The position numbers and the translations under genes are program-made. A stretch of DNA of 6,847 nucleotides from Verrucomicrobiota bacterium (GTDB lineage: Bacteria; Verrucomicrobiota; Verrucomicrobiia; Limisphaerales; UBA9464), in contig CANGMO010000118.1 of NCBI GenBank assembly GCA_947454295.1, positions 1 to 6,847 of the forward strand. The letters are read 5' to 3'. Below are positions 5,751-6,847 of the stretch, piece by piece; the first letter of the stretch is position 1, and each line of letters opens with the position of its first letter. The notes below the pieces were generated by a model. The model saw nothing but the letters and a program-made list of their open reading frames with translations. It had not been told where the DNA came from and searched no databases.

Positions 5751-6847
5751 ATGAGCAATCTCGGCGTATCCGGACTGGCCTCGGGCTTCGATTGGAAGAC
5801 CCTGATTTCCCAGCTTGCCGACGTCGACCGCGCCCCGGAGCGGGTATTGCAGACGGAACAGAACAAGCTCAGCCAGCAGAACAACGCCTATTCGGGGATC
5901 CAAACGGAGCTGACGATCCTTCAAAACCGGATCACCACCCTCAAATCCAACGACCTCTACCAGTCGCGCCAGGCGTCGGTCTCGGACACCACGGCGGCCC
6001 AGGTCTCAGCCGGCACCGGCACGGGGGTTGGGAATTATTCGTTCAACATCCTGCAGCTGGCCACGACGGCGCAGCAATCCAGTGCGAGCTCGGTGGCCAA
6101 GAAGCTCAGCGCCACCAACGATGTGTCCGGCCTCACTCTCAGTGGCGCCGGATTCGCCCAGCCGGTGACGGCTGGAACCATCACCGTCAACGGGAAGCAG
6201 GTGTCGGTCGCCCTCACCGACTCGTTGAAGGACGTGTTTGATCACATCAGCAGCGCGACGGGTGGCGCGGTGACGGGCGCCTACGACGCCTCGACGGACA
6301 AAATCACCCTCAGTTCGGGATCGGAAATCGTCCTGGGCAGCTCGAATGACACCAGCAATCTCCTGCAGCTGGCGCGCCTTTCGAACAATGGCAGCGGCAC
6401 GGTGACCAGCGGCACCACGCTGGGCGGCGTCCGCTTGTCCTCCTCGCTGGTCTCGGCAAATTTCGGCACGGCGGTTTCTGACGGCGGCTCGGGGGCAGGG
6501 GCCTTCAAGATCAACGGCGTTTCCTTTTCGTTCAGTGCCACCGCGGACTCGGTCCAGACGGTGCTCGACAAGATCAACAACTCGGCGGCCGGAGTCACCG
6601 CCACCTACAATGCCTCCACTGGCAAGTTCCAGCTGGCCAACCAGACCACCGGGGACATCGGCATCGCCCTCGAGGACGTCACGGGCAATTTTCTCGCCGC
6701 CTCCGGCCTTTCGGGCGGCACGCTGACACATGGCAAGGACCTGCAGTATCAGTTGAATGGCGGCGCCACGCTGAGCACCCACTCGAACATCATCACCGGC
6801 GACAGCTCCGGGGTTACTGGGCTTTCCGTCACCGCGTTGAAGGAGGG
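5751..6847 (+). CDS. fliD: FliD, flagellar filament cap protein (hook-associated protein 2), 3' end cut by the window
   Basis: Open for 365 codons to the window edge. FliD forms the cap at the filament tip and folds and places incoming flagellin. The N-terminus MSNLGVSGLASGFDWKTLISQLADVDRAPE, with the following helical stretch, matches the FliD N-terminal domain (PF02465, about residues 1-107). Two tandem copies of a Flagellin_IN-type repeat (PF07196) follow at about 142-210 and 250-320; each opens with a (V/I)NG strand, has a DxLxxVxxxI-like helix, an A-Y-(D/N)-A-S-T turn and closes near LA(R/S)-x-L. The FliD C-terminal domain appears to begin near 329. The full protein is therefore probably longer than enterobacterial FliD (about 470 residues). 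The start at 5751 matches the family N-terminus; there is no Shine-Dalgarno, and the promoter ends only 12 nt upstream. It follows the two flagellins, as expected for a filament assembly cluster. Confidence 0.92.
   Translation, partial: MSNLGVSGLASGFDWKTLISQLADVDRAPERVLQTEQNKLSQQNNAYSGIQTELTILQNRITTLKSNDLYQSRQASVSDTTAAQVSAGTGTGVGNYSFNILQLATTAQQSSASSVAKKLSATNDVSGLTLSGAGFAQPVTAGTITVNGKQVSVALTDSLKDVFDHISSATGGAVTGAYDASTDKITLSSGSEIVLGSSNDTSNLLQLARLSNNGSGTVTSGTTLGGVRLSSSLVSANFGTAVSDGGSGAGAFKINGVSFSFSATADSVQTVLDKINNSAAGVTATYNASTGKFQLANQTTGDIGIALEDVTGNFLAASGLSGGTLTHGKDLQYQLNGGATLSTHSNIITGDSSGVTGLSVTALKE

Overview
This is a GC-rich bacterial window. It holds three unrelated single genes on the left and the start of a flagellar filament locus on the right. 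The organism is probably Gram-negative: there is an exported di-heme c-type oxidoreductase with a signal peptide, and a class C beta-lactamase-like serine hydrolase that also appears to be exported. The mix of very short flagellins, a DUF1111-type di-heme protein and SD-poor starts would fit Verrucomicrobiota or a neighbouring phylum, but that placement is an inference of low confidence. No mobile element, CRISPR array, tRNA or rRNA was seen.

Layout: (1) 1-804, minus strand, a partial acyltransferase-3 membrane protein running off the left edge. (2) 805-978, a divergent intergenic region with a 10-bp perfect inverted repeat near the acyltransferase start and a possible pair of alternative hairpins at the ribosome binding site of the next gene. 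(3) 979-2247, plus strand, a di-heme oxidoreductase (DUF1111/DHOR family) with two CXXCH haem sites. (4) 2335-3579, minus strand and convergent with it, an exported serine beta-lactamase-like hydrolase; two hairpins lie between and across the two gene ends. (5) 3580-3783, the divergent region carrying a probable sigma-28 promoter and a structured leader. (6) 3784-4587 and 4831-5634, two tandem flagellins of identical length (267 aa) and about 82% identity. (7) A strong terminator at 5663-5700, a near-consensus sigma-28 promoter at 5711-5738, and fliD (filament cap) from 5751 off the right edge.

The right half forms a late flagellar unit: two filament subunits followed by the cap on which they polymerise, with sigma-28 type promoters (sharing the -10 octamer GCCGATAC) in front of the first flagellin and of fliD. 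No such promoter was found in front of the second flagellin.

The most interesting feature is not a protein. Both flagellin genes are preceded by the same four-hairpin leader. The sequences have diverged but base pairing is kept by compensatory changes in several helices. In both copies hairpins 1 and 3 present a GGA in an A-N-GGA-N loop, the two GGAs are exactly 45 nt apart, and the third hairpin contains the ribosome binding site. This looks like a translational control element, most simply a dual-site CsrA target or otherwise an undescribed flagellin leader RNA. In contrast, fliD seems to be transcribed with almost no leader at all.
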